Below, one piece after another: positions 55,840 to 64,000 of a stretch of DNA of 64,000 nt. Both the position numbers and the translations under genes were made by a program. Origin of the DNA: Martelella sp. AD-3 (GTDB lineage: Bacteria; Pseudomonadota; Alphaproteobacteria; Rhizobiales; Rhizobiaceae); NCBI RefSeq assembly GCF_001578105.1, contig NZ_CP014275.1:620001-684000 (forward strand), read 5' to 3'. Below the pieces are notes generated by a model. It did no database searches, had not been told where the DNA came from, and saw only the letters and a list, made by a program, of their open reading frames with translations. Each line of letters opens with the position of its first letter. The stretch's first letter is position 1.

Positions 55840-57528
55840 ATGCTGGACTGGCTGTTCACAACGCTGCGGATGAATGTCGAAATTCCGCTGTTTCTGTCCT
55901 TGCTGCTGGGCTATTCCCTGGGACGCGTGAAAATTGCAGGCATCTCCCTCGGAGACGTGACGGCCACCTTGCTGGCCGCTCTGGTGATCGGGCAGATCGG
56001 CATTCATATCTCTCCGGACGTGAAGATCATTTTCTTCATGTTCTATCTTTTCGCTGTGGGATACAGCGCCGGCCCGCAATTTGTCCGCGGTCTGTTCTCA
56101 GGCGGCCTGCAACAGGCCCTGTTCGCGGTCCTCGTCTGCGGTCTCAGTCTTGGTTCCGTCTATCTTGCGGTCAGGATTGCCGGATACGACGTGGGTATTG
56201 CCGCGGGTCTTTATGCCGGTTCGACGACAACGTCTTCCGCACTTGGCCTTTCGCAAACCGCCATTGAGCAGTCTTCGCTCGCGGCTTCCGCGAAAGCTGC
56301 GAGCGCGCAGATACTGCCGGCGGCCTTTTCGATCAGCTATGTTATCGGGACGTTCGGATCGGTCGTCATGCTCGGCATTCTGGGGCCGAGGCTCCTGAAT
56401 ATCGATCTTCCCGCGGCTTGCCGCGACTATGCCAGGCGGATCGGCGGCGCGGACGACGATCGCGGCAGCCCGAAGGCGTGGCACCAGTATGTCGCGCGCG
56501 CCTTTCTCATCGACCCCCAGTCGGCAATAGCCGGACTTACGGTGGGGCAGACCGAGCACTTTTTCCACAATCACCGCATGTATATCGGCCGGGTCCGGCG
56601 AAACGGCGCGGTTGTCGAGGCCACGGTCGATATGGTTCTGGAGGCCGGCGATGTCGTTGCGATTGCGGGTGCGCGCGAGGTTCTGCTGGAGGAGGTCGGC
56701 AAGGCGCTTCGGGAGGTTGATGATCCCGAACTGCTCGGCGTTTCGATCGAGGGCACGGATATCCTGATCACGGCAAGGAGCATTCATCGCAAAACGCTGA
56801 GAGAGCTTGCGCAGATGCCGGAAACCCGGGGGATATTCCTGACCGAGATCCGCCGCGGGGCGATGTCCGTCGCAATTCCGATCCTGCCCGAAACGCAGCT
56901 TTTTCGCGGCGATGTGGTCCGGGTGACGGGACGTCCGGCCGACATCAGCGCCGCGGCGGGGAGGTTCGGCTACCTCGATCGCGAAACGGAACGCGCGGAC
57001 ATTGCCTTCATCGGCGCGGCCATCGTCATTGGCGCCCTGATCGGATCTCTGACGCTGAAGATCGGCGAGGTCCCGCTGACGCTTTCGACGGCTGGCGGCG
57101 TTCTCCTGGTCGGACTGCTGCTTGGCTGGCTGCGCTCGATCCGTCCCGCCTTCGGTCGCGTTCCGCGCGCGACGAGCTGGTTTATGAACTCGATCGGCCT
57201 CAACATGTTTATCGCGGTGGTCGGTCTGACAGCCGGACCCGGCATCGTTGCGGGGTTGAAGGAGCTTGGCGTCGTGTTTGTCGCGTGGACCGTTTTTGCC
57301 GCCGCTCTTCCGATGCTGCTGTCGCTCTACATCGGAAAATACCTGTTCCGGTTTGACGATGCCATCGTGCTTGGCTGCTGCGCCGGTTCGCGCACGGCAG
57401 CCGCCGCCCTGAGCATGATTACCGACCGCGCCGGAAGCCAGATCCCCGCGATCGGCTATTCTGTCGGCTATGCCACATCCAGCACGATCCTGACCCTGCT
57501 TGGGATCGTTATCGTCTTGATCAGTTGA
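55840..57528 (+). CDS. AspT/YidE-type antiporter with two TrkA-C domains
   Basis: A 562-residue inner-membrane transporter of the aspartate:alanine exchanger family. About five membrane helices (residues 1-190, with GLYAGSTTTSSALGLSQ) are followed by a soluble part (~205-385) holding two TrkA-C ligand-binding domains (GLTVGQTEHFF; ELAQMPETRGIFLTEI), then five or six helices with a second copy of the pore motif (VLGCCAGSRTAAAALSMITD). It follows the amidase after 180 bases on the same strand and may export or exchange a product of that enzyme. The substrate is unknown. Confidence 0.9.
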   Translation: MLDWLFTTLRMNVEIPLFLSLLLGYSLGRVKIAGISLGDVTATLLAALVIGQIGIHISPDVKIIFFMFYLFAVGYSAGPQFVRGLFSGGLQQALFAVLVCGLSLGSVYLAVRIAGYDVGIAAGLYAGSTTTSSALGLSQTAIEQSSLAASAKAASAQILPAAFSISYVIGTFGSVVMLGILGPRLLNIDLPAACRDYARRIGGADDDRGSPKAWHQYVARAFLIDPQSAIAGLTVGQTEHFFHNHRMYIGRVRRNGAVVEATVDMVLEAGDVVAIAGAREVLLEEVGKALREVDDPELLGVSIEGTDILITARSIHRKTLRELAQMPETRGIFLTEIRRGAMSVAIPILPETQLFRGDVVRVTGRPADISAAAGRFGYLDRETERADIAFIGAAIVIGALIGSLTLKIGEVPLTLSTAGGVLLVGLLLGWLRSIRPAFGRVPRATSWFMNSIGLNMFIAVVGLTAGPGIVAGLKELGVVFVAWTVFAAALPMLLSLYIGKYLFRFDDAIVLGCCAGSRTAAAALSMITDRAGSQIPAIGYSVGYATSSTILTLLGIVIVLIS

Positions 57529-57635
57529 GCGTTTTGCCGCTGGCGCCGGAAGCTTGACAGGTCATGCCGCCGTCGCCGTTTCGGTCTCTCGGCAAGTCGG
57601 TTCGCGCCCTCGCTGCTCCTTTGCCGCGTTTCGGC

Positions 57636-57655
57636 GACTGTCAGAACTGACAGTT
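57636..57655 (+). promoter_or_regulatory. lux-box-type operator B
   Basis: GACTGTCAGAACTGACAGTT has a perfect eight-bp inverted repeat (ACTGTCAG/CTGACAGT) with centre AA, matching box A at 17 of 20 positions. It lies 145 bases before crcB. Confidence 0.72.
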
Positions 57656-57800
57656 GCCGAAATGGCGGCATATGTTTTGATGCAGCGGAAAAGCAGGGCT
57701 GTCAGGATGGCCTGACCCATGCCGGCCGGGATGCGCTCTCGATGCCGGGACCTGCACTCTTCCACCGCACCCGAACGGCAAAACATGATGAGCGTGATCT

Positions 57801-58190
57801 TTGGTTAACTTTCTGTCTCTCGCCTTGCTGACGGCAACAGGCGGCGCCATCGGCTCGGTCTGCCGCTGGCTGGTCGGTCTGGCTTCGACCCGCCTTTGGA
57901 ACGATCATCTTCCCTGGGGGACCCTGATCGTGAATATCATGGGTTCGTTCATCATCGGCTTCGCCGTGGAACTGATCACCCACAAGCTTGACAGCTCACC
58001 TGAAATCCGCGCGCTGGTCGTAACCGGATTTCTCGGGGGCTTCACGACATTCTCGTCCTTCTCCCTCGACAACATGAATCTCGTGGCGCGGGGCGACTCC
58101 GTTCTTGCAATTGCCTATATACTCGTCAGCGTGCTGGTTTCGCTTGTCTTCGTTTTTTCAGGGTTTCATGTTGCCAGACATCTTTCGTGA
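57801..58190 (+). CDS. crcB: fluoride channel CrcB/FluC
   Basis: A 129-residue four-helix membrane protein that exports fluoride as a dual-topology dimer. The family signature GGFTTFSSFSLDN is present, with GGAIGSVCRWLV at the start and PWGTLIVNIMGSFIIGF in helix 2. The start is TTG at 57801 with a weak ribosome site; no better in-frame start is seen. No fluoride riboswitch was recognised in 57529-57800; instead a lux-type box lies there. Its stop overlaps a GTG start of the next gene. Confidence 0.9.
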   Translation: MVNFLSLALLTATGGAIGSVCRWLVGLASTRLWNDHLPWGTLIVNIMGSFIIGFAVELITHKLDSSPEIRALVVTGFLGGFTTFSSFSLDNMNLVARGDSVLAIAYILVSVLVSLVFVFSGFHVARHLS

Positions 58191-59260
58191 TCGCGAATGC
58201 GGCCTTGCCCCGGCAGGCAGCAGGCCCGATCATGTGCATTCGTCTGTCTTTGAACCCGCGAACCGGCACAATGCTTTTGAAACCATCTCCTGACCTCACG
58301 CCGATGAAACTCCTCGGCGCATTGTCAATGGCTCTCGGGGTCGTGCTGCCCTGGATGGCCGGGCTTGTGGCCGGTCAGGCAACGCACGGCGCGATCGCGT
58401 CCTTCGGCGCCTATCTGATGATGGTTTCATTTCCGCGCTTGCCCGAGGCGGGCAGAGCGAAAGTGCTGCTATCGGCCGCTTTTGTCATCAGCCTGTTCGC
58501 GATGGTCGGCGGTCGCGTCGAACTGGGCTCCGGTCCTTTCTTCGCCTGCGCGCTGGCGGCCGCCCTTGCGCAAGGCGCCGGAGAACTGAGGGGCGGCTAC
58601 CTTCGGCTGCCGGTTGCGCTTGCCGCGCTGGCGTTCTTCCTGTCCGTCGGCCAGGTTCCTGCCGGCGGTGACGTGGTCTACGGGTTGACCTTTCTCGCCG
58701 GCACGCTGTGGGCTCTGCTTTTCGTGCTCTTCTTCATCCCCGTTGCGAAAAAGGCTTTAGGTGTCGAGCGGCTCGATCTGTTGAAAAACGCCGCCCAAAG
58801 GCGCTTCCTCGCCGGTATCGCTTCGATATCTCTGCTGGGAAGCATCGCCGCCTGTTTCAGCCCGGGCTCGCACCCCTGCTGGCTGGCCGCCGCAGGCCTC
58901 AGGGTTACAAAACCGACCCGCAGGGAGACTTTGTACCGGATGAAGGCGCGGGGTCTTGGAACGCTTCTCGGGGCGGCGGCCGGCGGATTGATGCTCGGCT
59001 TCCTTGCCCCCGCTCCCTGGCTTCACGCCCTGCTGGTCGGCGCGCTGGTTTTCGTGATGCTGGTAATCGGCGCCAAACGGTACGGCATATGGTCCTTCTG
59101 TCTGACGGCTGTCGCGCTGACGTTCAACTTCTCGCCGGAAGCCGGGGCCCTGGCTATTGCCGCCAACCGGGTTCTTCTGACGATCGCAGGCATTGGCGTG
59201 GCCTGCCTGATGCTGCCGCTGTTGCCGCCTTCGCCCGATGCGGACCGGCAGGGCGGCTGA
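58187..59260 (+). CDS. FUSC-like multi-pass membrane protein
   Basis: Up to 357 residues with about ten hydrophobic segments in two halves (residues ~40-190 and ~215-345) around a short cytoplasmic loop, the plan of fusaric-acid-resistance (FUSC/YccS-type) inner-membrane proteins. The second half has PCWLAAAGLRVTKPTRRET and RGLGTLLGAAAGGLMLGF, like the FUSC repeat region. The start is uncertain: GTG 58187 overlaps the crcB stop, while ATG at 58232, 58271 or 58304 may be used. It is probably co-transcribed with crcB. The substrate is unknown. Confidence 0.7.
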   Translation: MIANAALPRQAAGPIMCIRLSLNPRTGTMLLKPSPDLTPMKLLGALSMALGVVLPWMAGLVAGQATHGAIASFGAYLMMVSFPRLPEAGRAKVLLSAAFVISLFAMVGGRVELGSGPFFACALAAALAQGAGELRGGYLRLPVALAALAFFLSVGQVPAGGDVVYGLTFLAGTLWALLFVLFFIPVAKKALGVERLDLLKNAAQRRFLAGIASISLLGSIAACFSPGSHPCWLAAAGLRVTKPTRRETLYRMKARGLGTLLGAAAGGLMLGFLAPAPWLHALLVGALVFVMLVIGAKRYGIWSFCLTAVALTFNFSPEAGALAIAANRVLLTIAGIGVACLMLPLLPPSPDADRQGG

Positions 59261-59275
59261 TCGATCGAAGAACGC

Positions 59276-59995
59276 TCAGTCGCGCAATCCGAGAGCGGCG
59301 TAGAATGCGGCGGCCTGCGCGCGGGAACTGACCGAGATCTTGGCCAGTATCTCGCTCACGTGATAGGCGATGGCGCGTTCGGTGCGCCCGACAATCAGAG
59401 CGATCTCGCTGTTGGTTTTCCCTTTCGCGATCCAGCTGAGGATTTCCACCTGCAGTCCGGAAAGCTGCTTGAAGCCGTGAACATTGTATTGGCAAGGCAG
59501 GCCTTCCGTGAAGGCCGACATCCGCGCGGTCGCCACGCTGGTGAGGATGGAGATTGCATGTGCCGTATCGGGAACATGAACTGACTTGTCGATTGTCAGC
59601 AGGGTGATCGCGCTGAACTTGCCCGGCGCGGCGAACAGCGGCAGTGTCGCGCCGCCGGCAATGCCCTGATAGCGCACATATTCGCTATAGTCCTGACGGG
59701 GCGTGCCATCCCACAAGCCGGGCTTCCAGAAGAGGGGAGCCGTGTTTGCCTTGAGGTGTGACATCAGCGGATCACGGTCGAACCACCCGTCATTCACATA
59801 GATATCGAGGTCGCGCGTCGTCCATGTCGTCAAAAGCGGCCGTTCCATGAACTGCAAAGGATCGCTGCGGTTCAGGCTGATATTGTAACTGATGAACCCC
59901 AGTTCGTTGAGCGCCTTGGTAAGGCAGGCCTCCAAATCAGGCAGGCTTTCCGCGTTCGCGATTGTGGCGCAAGCCTTTGCAAGGTGTTTGAGCAT
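59276..59995 (-). CDS. LuxR-type autoinducer-binding transcriptional regulator
   Basis: A 239-residue regulator with an N-terminal autoinducer-binding domain and a C-terminal LuxR helix-turn-helix (LSWIAKGKTNSEIALIVGRTERAIAYHVSEIL). Of the signal-pocket residues numbered as in TraR, Tyr61, Asp70, Pro71 and Trp85 align with Y66, D75, P76 and W90. Trp57 is replaced by Asp62, and Glu178 of the DNA-binding domain appears as Gln. No luxI gene is in the window, so it may be a LuxR solo or use a distant synthase. It is convergent with the FUSC-like gene; a lux-type box lies 51 bases upstream, suggesting autoregulation. Confidence 0.92.
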   Translation of the reverse strand: MLKHLAKACATIANAESLPDLEACLTKALNELGFISYNISLNRSDPLQFMERPLLTTWTTRDLDIYVNDGWFDRDPLMSHLKANTAPLFWKPGLWDGTPRQDYSEYVRYQGIAGGATLPLFAAPGKFSAITLLTIDKSVHVPDTAHAISILTSVATARMSAFTEGLPCQYNVHGFKQLSGLQVEILSWIAKGKTNSEIALIVGRTERAIAYHVSEILAKISVSSRAQAAAFYAALGLRD

Positions 59996-60046
59996 TGTCC
60001 CCGGTCATATGCCAATGATTGGTGCAACATGTCTTCCGGTGATGAC

Positions 60047-60066
60047 AACTGTCAATCCTGACAGTT
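60047..60066. promoter_or_regulatory. lux-box-type operator C between luxR and urease
   Basis: AACTGTCAATCCTGACAGTT differs from box A at two positions (one half-site base, one centre base). It lies 51 bases from the luxR start (minus strand) and 239 bases before ureA (plus strand). The rest of 60067-60305 holds a small CGACAT/ATGTCG hairpin (60222-60238) and no convincing gene. Confidence 0.72.
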
Positions 60067-60305
60067 CAAAAAACAGGCGGTTTCAGGTTACTGACAAAAG
60101 TCAAACGTGTTACCTTTTTTATCGACGTGCACCGGCAGGGTCAATCGGCGCATGCGGGTACGATGTGCCTATCCTCTCGCTCGCCTCGCGGGGCTGGGCA
60201 TAAGGGGTTCGGCGAGCCGGCCGACATTCAGGATGTCGCCCGCCGCCTGTTTTTGACGACGACGAACGGTCGGCAAGTTCAGCCATTCTGACAGGGGAGA
60301 CTTAT

Positions 60306-60608
60306 ATGCATTTCACGCCTCGAGAGATCGACAAGCTCTTGATCTACACGCTCGCGCAGGTCGCGCAGCAGCGCAAGGATCAGGGGTTGAAGCTCAACCA
60401 TCCAGAAACCGTCTCGCTCATTTCCGTGGCCGCGCTGAACGGCGCCCGCGCGGGCAAGACCGTCGAGGAGGTCATGGAAATCGCGCGCAAGGAAATCACG
60501 CGCGACGATGTGATGGAAGGGGTCGTCGACATGATCCCCTACGTCCAGGTGGAGGCCGTCTTTACCGATGGCAGCCGTCTCGTGACCATCCATGATCCGA
60601 TTCAGTGA
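60306..60608 (+). CDS. ureA: urease gamma subunit
   Basis: A 100-residue structural subunit of urease, starting [20 protein letters not shown] and ending in PIQ. It carries [21 protein letters not shown] and [20 protein letters not shown]. Urease hydrolyses urea to ammonia and carbamate, feeding the GltBD pathway. It is the first gene of the operon here; ureD, which often precedes ureA in rhizobia, is not upstream. AGGGGAG lies before the ATG. Confidence 0.97.
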   Translation: MHFTPREIDKLLIYTLAQVAQQRKDQGLKLNHPETVSLISVAALNGARAGKTVEEVMEIARKEITRDDVMEGVVDMIPYVQVEAVFTDGSRLVTIHDPIQ

Positions 60609-60618
60609 GGGCTTGAAC

Positions 60619-61026
60619 ATGACGAGCGAGAAGAAAACCCCGGTCGGCGGCCTGGTCCTCGGCAAGGGCGATATCGAGATCAATGCGGGCTATCCGACGA
60701 CCACGCTCAAGGTGCGCAACACCGGTGACAGGCCAATCCAGGTCGGCTCGCATTTTCACTTCTTCGAGGTCAATTCCGCGCTGGAATTCGACCGCGAACA
60801 GGCGTTCGGCAAGCGCCTGAACATTCCTGCAACCACCGCCCTGCGTTTCGAGCCGGGCGATGAGAAAGAGGTCACCCTTGTTCCCTATCAGGGCAAGCAA
60901 CGGGTGCTCGGCTTCAATGGCCTCGTCAACGGCTGGGTCGGCGACGAGAGCTACAATGACAGCCGCCCGCGGCTGGTCGACGCGATGGAGCGCGCGGAAC
61001 GCTACGGCTTCAAGTCGTCCAAGTGA
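60619..61026 (+). CDS. ureB: urease beta subunit
   Basis: A 135-residue subunit with the family features [34 protein letters not shown] and [19 protein letters not shown]. The start at 60619 follows a GTGAGGG site ten bases after the ureA stop; an upstream ATG at 60592 would overlap ureA. UreB and UreA are separate proteins as in most bacteria. Confidence 0.97.
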   Translation: MTSEKKTPVGGLVLGKGDIEINAGYPTTTLKVRNTGDRPIQVGSHFHFFEVNSALEFDREQAFGKRLNIPATTALRFEPGDEKEVTLVPYQGKQRVLGFNGLVNGWVGDESYNDSRPRLVDAMERAERYGFKSSK

Positions 61027-61062
61027 CCGCCCGGTACAACCTCATTCGACAGGATTTCTGAA

Positions 61063-62781
61063 ATGGCCAAGATTTCAAGACAGCAGTATTCAGACCTCTA
61101 TGGTCCGACAACGGGCGACAAGATCCGCCTCGGCGACACCGATCTCTATATCGAGATCGAAAAGGACCTCCGGGTCTATGGCGAGGAAGCCGTCTATGGC
61201 GGCGGCAAGACGCTGCGCGACGGCATGGGCTATGATAACGAGCTCACCAGCGCCGCAGGCGCACCCGACCTCGTCATCACCAACGTCACCATCCTCGACG
61301 CCGTGCAGGGCGTCATCAAGGCTGATGTCGGCGTCAAGAACGGCAATATCTGCGCCATCGGCAAGGCCGGCAACCCGTCCACCATGTCGGGCGTGACGCC
61401 CGGACTGGCGCTTGGGCCGGGCACCGACGCGATCTCGGGCGAGCACCTGATCCTGACCGCCGGCGGCATCGACGCCCACGTCCACTTCATCTCGCCCCAG
61501 CAGGCGGAAGCCGCGCTTTCCAACGGCGTCACCACGCTGTTCGGCGGCGGCATCGGCCCGACCGACGGCACCAACGGCACCACCATCACCCCCGGCACCT
61601 GGAATGTCGAGATGATGCTGCGTTCCTTTGACGGCTGGCCGGTCAATGCCGGCGTGCTCGGCAAGGGCAATGTCTCCGCCCGTCTGCCGATCGAGGAGCA
61701 GCTCCGCGCCGGCGTCATGGGGCTGAAGATCCACGAGGACTGGGGCAGCACGCCGGAAGCGATCCGCACCTCGCTGCGCGTCGCCGATGAGTTCGACGTC
61801 CAGGTCTGCATCCATACCGATACGCTGAACGAGGCCGGCTTCGTCGAAAACACGATCGCCGCCTTCGAGGGCCGCACCATCCACACCTACCATACGGAAG
61901 GTGCGGGCGGCGGTCACGCGCCGGACATTATCCGGGTCGCCGGCCAGTCCAACGTCATTCCGAGCTCGACCAATCCGACGCTGCCCTATGGCATCAATTC
62001 GCAGGCCGAATTGTTCGACATGACGATGATCTGCCACAATCTCAGCCCCAAGATCCCGACCGACGTCGCGTTCGCCGAAAGCCGCGTGCGCCCGGAAACC
62101 ATCGCGGCTGAAAACGTGCTGCACGATCTCGGCGCGATCTCGATCCTTTCCAGCGACAGCCAGGCCATGGGCCGCGTCGGCGAGAACTGGGCGCGCACCA
62201 TCCAGACCGCGCATTTGATGAAGGACCGGATGGGCGCCTATGACGGCGATAGGTCGGGCAATGACAACGAACGCGTTCTGCGCTTCGTCGCCAAGGTTAC
62301 GATCAATCCGGCGATCGCCCAGGGCGTCAGCCATGTGATCGGCTCGGTCGAAGTCGGCAAGATGGCCGATCTCGTGCTCTGGGAGCCAGCCTTCTTCGGC
62401 GCCAAGCCGAAAATGGTGATCAAGGGCGGCCTCATCTCCTGGGCGCTGATGGGCGATCCGAACGCATCGCTGCCGACGCCGCAGCCGGTTCTCTACCGTC
62501 CGATGTTCGGCGCCTACGGTTCGGCGCTGCCGAAGACCCGCGTCACCTTCACATCGCTGGCAGGCTATGAGGACGGCATCGTCGACCGCTACCAGCTCCA
62601 GTCGCAGGTGGTGCCGGTCTATGGCACGCGCACGATCAGCAAGAGCTCGATGGTGCGCAACAGCACGCTGCCGGAGATTGAGGTCAACCCGGAAACCTTC
62701 GCGGTGACGGTCAACGGCAAGCACGCGACCGTCGAGCCGGCGACCACGATCCCGCTGAACCAGCTTCACTTCTTCAGCTGA
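61063..62781 (+). CDS. ureC: urease alpha (catalytic) subunit
   Basis: A 572-residue nickel amidohydrolase. Ni ligands and active-site motifs are intact: the HVHFISPQQ histidines, carbamylated Lys222 in [34 protein letters not shown], the flap-region [11 protein letters not shown] with its catalytic His, and [12 protein letters not shown]. It ends LHFFS. Thirty-six bases separate it from ureB. A perfect 11-bp hairpin follows the stop. Confidence 0.98.
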   Translation: MAKISRQQYSDLYGPTTGDKIRLGDTDLYIEIEKDLRVYGEEAVYGGGKTLRDGMGYDNELTSAAGAPDLVITNVTILDAVQGVIKADVGVKNGNICAIGKAGNPSTMSGVTPGLALGPGTDAISGEHLILTAGGIDAHVHFISPQQAEAALSNGVTTLFGGGIGPTDGTNGTTITPGTWNVEMMLRSFDGWPVNAGVLGKGNVSARLPIEEQLRAGVMGLKIHEDWGSTPEAIRTSLRVADEFDVQVCIHTDTLNEAGFVENTIAAFEGRTIHTYHTEGAGGGHAPDIIRVAGQSNVIPSSTNPTLPYGINSQAELFDMTMICHNLSPKIPTDVAFAESRVRPETIAAENVLHDLGAISILSSDSQAMGRVGENWARTIQTAHLMKDRMGAYDGDRSGNDNERVLRFVAKVTINPAIAQGVSHVIGSVEVGKMADLVLWEPAFFGAKPKMVIKGGLISWALMGDPNASLPTPQPVLYRPMFGAYGSALPKTRVTFTSLAGYEDGIVDRYQLQSQVVPVYGTRTISKSSMVRNSTLPEIEVNPETFAVTVNGKHATVEPATTIPLNQLHFFS

Positions 62782-62788
62782 TTGCGAT

Positions 62789-62815
62789 GCCGGGCGAAGC
62801 AAACCTTCGCCCGGC
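62789..62815 (+). terminator. intercistronic hairpin after ureC
   Basis: GCCGGGCGAAG and CTTCGCCCGGC form an 11-bp perfect stem with loop CAAAC eight bases after the ureC stop. With no T-run it may attenuate rather than end transcription, lowering accessory-gene expression, or protect the ureABC message. Confidence 0.55.
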
Positions 62816-62929
62816 CCGTCCAACAACAACGACGCCGGGGACGTTCAGCCGGAAAGCGGCATCGAGGGCCAGACAGGCTCCGGTGCATTTCGGCTCTTCT
62901 TTCCAGGCGCACAGAATGCGGCGAACACC

Positions 62930-63517
62930 ATGATCCTTGTCGAAAAAATCCTTGGCAACCTGAAGGATGCCGACTGGCACAAACGCTCCCACGAGGCGAC
63001 GGTCGACTACCTCGCGCTCGAACAGTGGGAAGCGCCGAAGAACCGCCTGCGCAAGGCCAGCGAGGGCGGAACCGAACTCGCGATCTCGCTGGCGCGCTCG
63101 GAACATCTCCACAATGGCGATGTCCTTTATTACGACGAGGCCAGCAACACCATCATCGCTGCGAAGATTGCCCTGAAAGAGGTCATGGTGATCGAGCTCG
63201 AAGGGCTCGAAACCCTGGCGCCGCAGGAGATTCTTCGGGTGTGCTTCGAGCTGGGCCACGGGCTCGGAAACCAGCACTGGCCTGCGGTGATCAAGGGCAG
63301 CACCGTCTATGTGCCGCTCTCCGTCGATCAGAAGGTCATGGCCTCGGTGATGAAGACCCATGCCTTCGAGGGCGTGAAGAGCCATTTCGCGCCGGGCGAG
63401 GAGATCGCCGCCAAGCTCGACGCGCGCGAGGTGCGCATGCTGTTCGCCGGGGCCGACGCGACGCCGCATCACCACCATGACCATGGTCACGCCCATGGCG
63501 ACCATCACCACCACTGA
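62930..63517 (+). CDS. ureE: urease nickel metallochaperone UreE
   Basis: A 195-residue homodimeric nickel carrier that delivers Ni2+ to the urease apoprotein. The N-terminal peptide-binding domain is followed by the metal-binding domain with FELGHGLGNQHWPAVIKG and a conserved His. The C terminus is a His/Asp-rich tail (TPHHHHDHGHAHGDHHHH-like) that stores nickel. It starts 148 bases after ureC, beyond the hairpin, and precedes ureF. Confidence 0.96.
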   Translation: MILVEKILGNLKDADWHKRSHEATVDYLALEQWEAPKNRLRKASEGGTELAISLARSEHLHNGDVLYYDEASNTIIAAKIALKEVMVIELEGLETLAPQEILRVCFELGHGLGNQHWPAVIKGSTVYVPLSVDQKVMASVMKTHAFEGVKSHFAPGEEIAAKLDAREVRMLFAGADATPHHHHDHGHAHGDHHHH

Positions 63518-63532
63518 TCGCGAGGCAGGGGC

Positions 63533-64000
63533 ATGGCAGATGAGAACAGCAGACGGATGCGATCGGCAGACGACATGATCCTGCTTGCGCGTCTTCTGCA
63601 GTTTTCCGATTCGACGCTTCCTGTCGGTGCATTCGCCTTTTCCAACGGGCTGGAATCGGCGATCCAGACCGGCGTCGTCGCCGATGCGGCAAGCCTGGAG
63701 CGCTTCGTCGAAACGGTGGTGCGGCAGGCCTCGGGCATGGATGGCATCGCTTTCCTCCATGCCCATCGCGCGGCCCGCCGCGGTGCCTATGACTCCGTGC
63801 TCGAGGCCGACCGGGAATTGTGGAACCGGCGCGTGGGCGAGGAACAGCAGATGATGCTCGCCCGCATGGGCCGCAAGTTCGCGGAGCTTTCCCTGAAGAT
63901 CAGCACGTTTCCCGTTCTCGAACGCTGGCTGGCCGACATCAAGGAGGGCACGACGCCCGGCTGCTTTCCGGTCGGCCAGGCGGTCGCGCTGGCGCATATG
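63533..64000 (+). CDS. ureF: urease accessory protein UreF (3' end beyond the window)
   Basis: The first 156 codons of UreF, the helical protein that, with UreD and UreG, gates nickel and carbamate loading into urease. The family start LLARLLQFSDSTLPVGAFAFSNGLESA is clear, and MMLARMGRKFAELSLKI and PGCFPVGQAVALAH follow. ATG 63533 has GAGGCAGGG upstream and lies 16 bases after ureE. The frame is open at the window end. Confidence 0.95.
   Translation, partial: MADENSRRMRSADDMILLARLLQFSDSTLPVGAFAFSNGLESAIQTGVVADAASLERFVETVVRQASGMDGIAFLHAHRAARRGAYDSVLEADRELWNRRVGEEQQMMLARMGRKFAELSLKISTFPVLERWLADIKEGTTPGCFPVGQAVALAHM

Noticed and set aside
57529..57800. Fluoride riboswitch upstream of crcB
   Set aside because: I looked for the conserved fluoride-aptamer pattern and could not find it; the region carries a lux-type box instead.
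60140..60260. A ~34-codon frame between lux box C and ureA
   Set aside because: Arg/Pro-rich, no ribosome site and no similarity to anything I recognise.
61090..62829. Open frame antisense to ureC (579 codons)
   Set aside because: Same cause: reverse-strand openness in GC-rich coding DNA; the sense strand encodes intact urease.

Overview
The window is GC-rich (roughly 60-65 % by eye) chromosomal DNA of an alphaproteobacterium of the order Hyphomicrobiales (Rhizobiales). The support is a Brucella-type Omp10 lipoprotein, a CpdR response regulator, a type III (bcsN/bcsA/bcsB plus TPR protein) cellulose cluster, a ROSE-type RNA thermometer before hsp20, rhizobial mosaic repeats and an anti-Shine-Dalgarno small RNA. 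I cannot name the genus from sequence alone; Rhizobiaceae or Aurantimonadaceae relatives such as Martelella are plausible.

Layout. 1-8.8 kb: housekeeping and envelope genes (a truncated MHYT-GGDEF-EAL protein, prs, a lipoprotein, an M24-fold protein, pgeF, a MidA-type methyltransferase, lgt, ubiK). 9.06-10.1 kb: an IS110-family element. 10.3-21.8 kb: cellulose synthesis (divergent bcsK-like and bcsN-bcsA-bcsB) followed by a ROK sugar kinase and a membrane diguanylate cyclase, a likely source of the c-di-GMP that the BcsA PilZ domain senses. 22.24-29.27 kb: a 7-kb integrated island in tRNA-Val(GAC), bounded by perfect 49-bp repeats, with a winged-helix replication-like protein, a MerR-type regulator, an excisionase-like gene and a tyrosine integrase. 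The island has itself been invaded by an IS21-family element. 29.4-33.9 kb: cpdR, an N-formylglutamate amidohydrolase, a small RNA with its own promoter and terminator, hisN, a hydrolase, and hsp20 behind an RpoH-like promoter and RNA thermometer. 33.9-36.7 kb: a four-gene operon (DUF2282 precursor, MNIO/DUF692 oxidase, DUF2063 partner, DoxX) of the recently recognised bufferin class of metal-binding modified peptides. 36.7-54.2 kb: threonine aldolase, glutamate synthase gltBD, galU, kdsD, membrane-quality genes, hemH, a 5'-nucleotidase, omp10 and tRNA-Leu(CAG).

54.4-64 kb is the most unusual part. Three near-identical 20-bp lux-box palindromes (54418, 57636, 60047) lie before an amidase of the choloylglycine hydrolase/penicillin V acylase family, before crcB plus a FUSC-like membrane gene, and beside a LuxR-type receptor gene that has no luxI in the window. 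The third box sits between luxR and the urease operon ureABCEF and could read towards urease. This looks like a small quorum-sensing or LuxR-solo regulon that includes an enzyme able in principle to cleave the acyl-homoserine lactone signal.

Stretches over 300 bases without a gene: 8795-9062 and 10111-10272 hold hairpins only; 13150-13542 is the AT-rich divergent bcsK/bcsN promoter region; 21838-22238 holds the diguanylate cyclase promoter side and an old tRNA terminator; 30815-31177 holds the small RNA; 32867-33365 holds the hsp20 promoter and thermometer; 37746-38341 holds a 23-bp palindrome and the gltB promoter; 60067-60305 holds no convincing gene.
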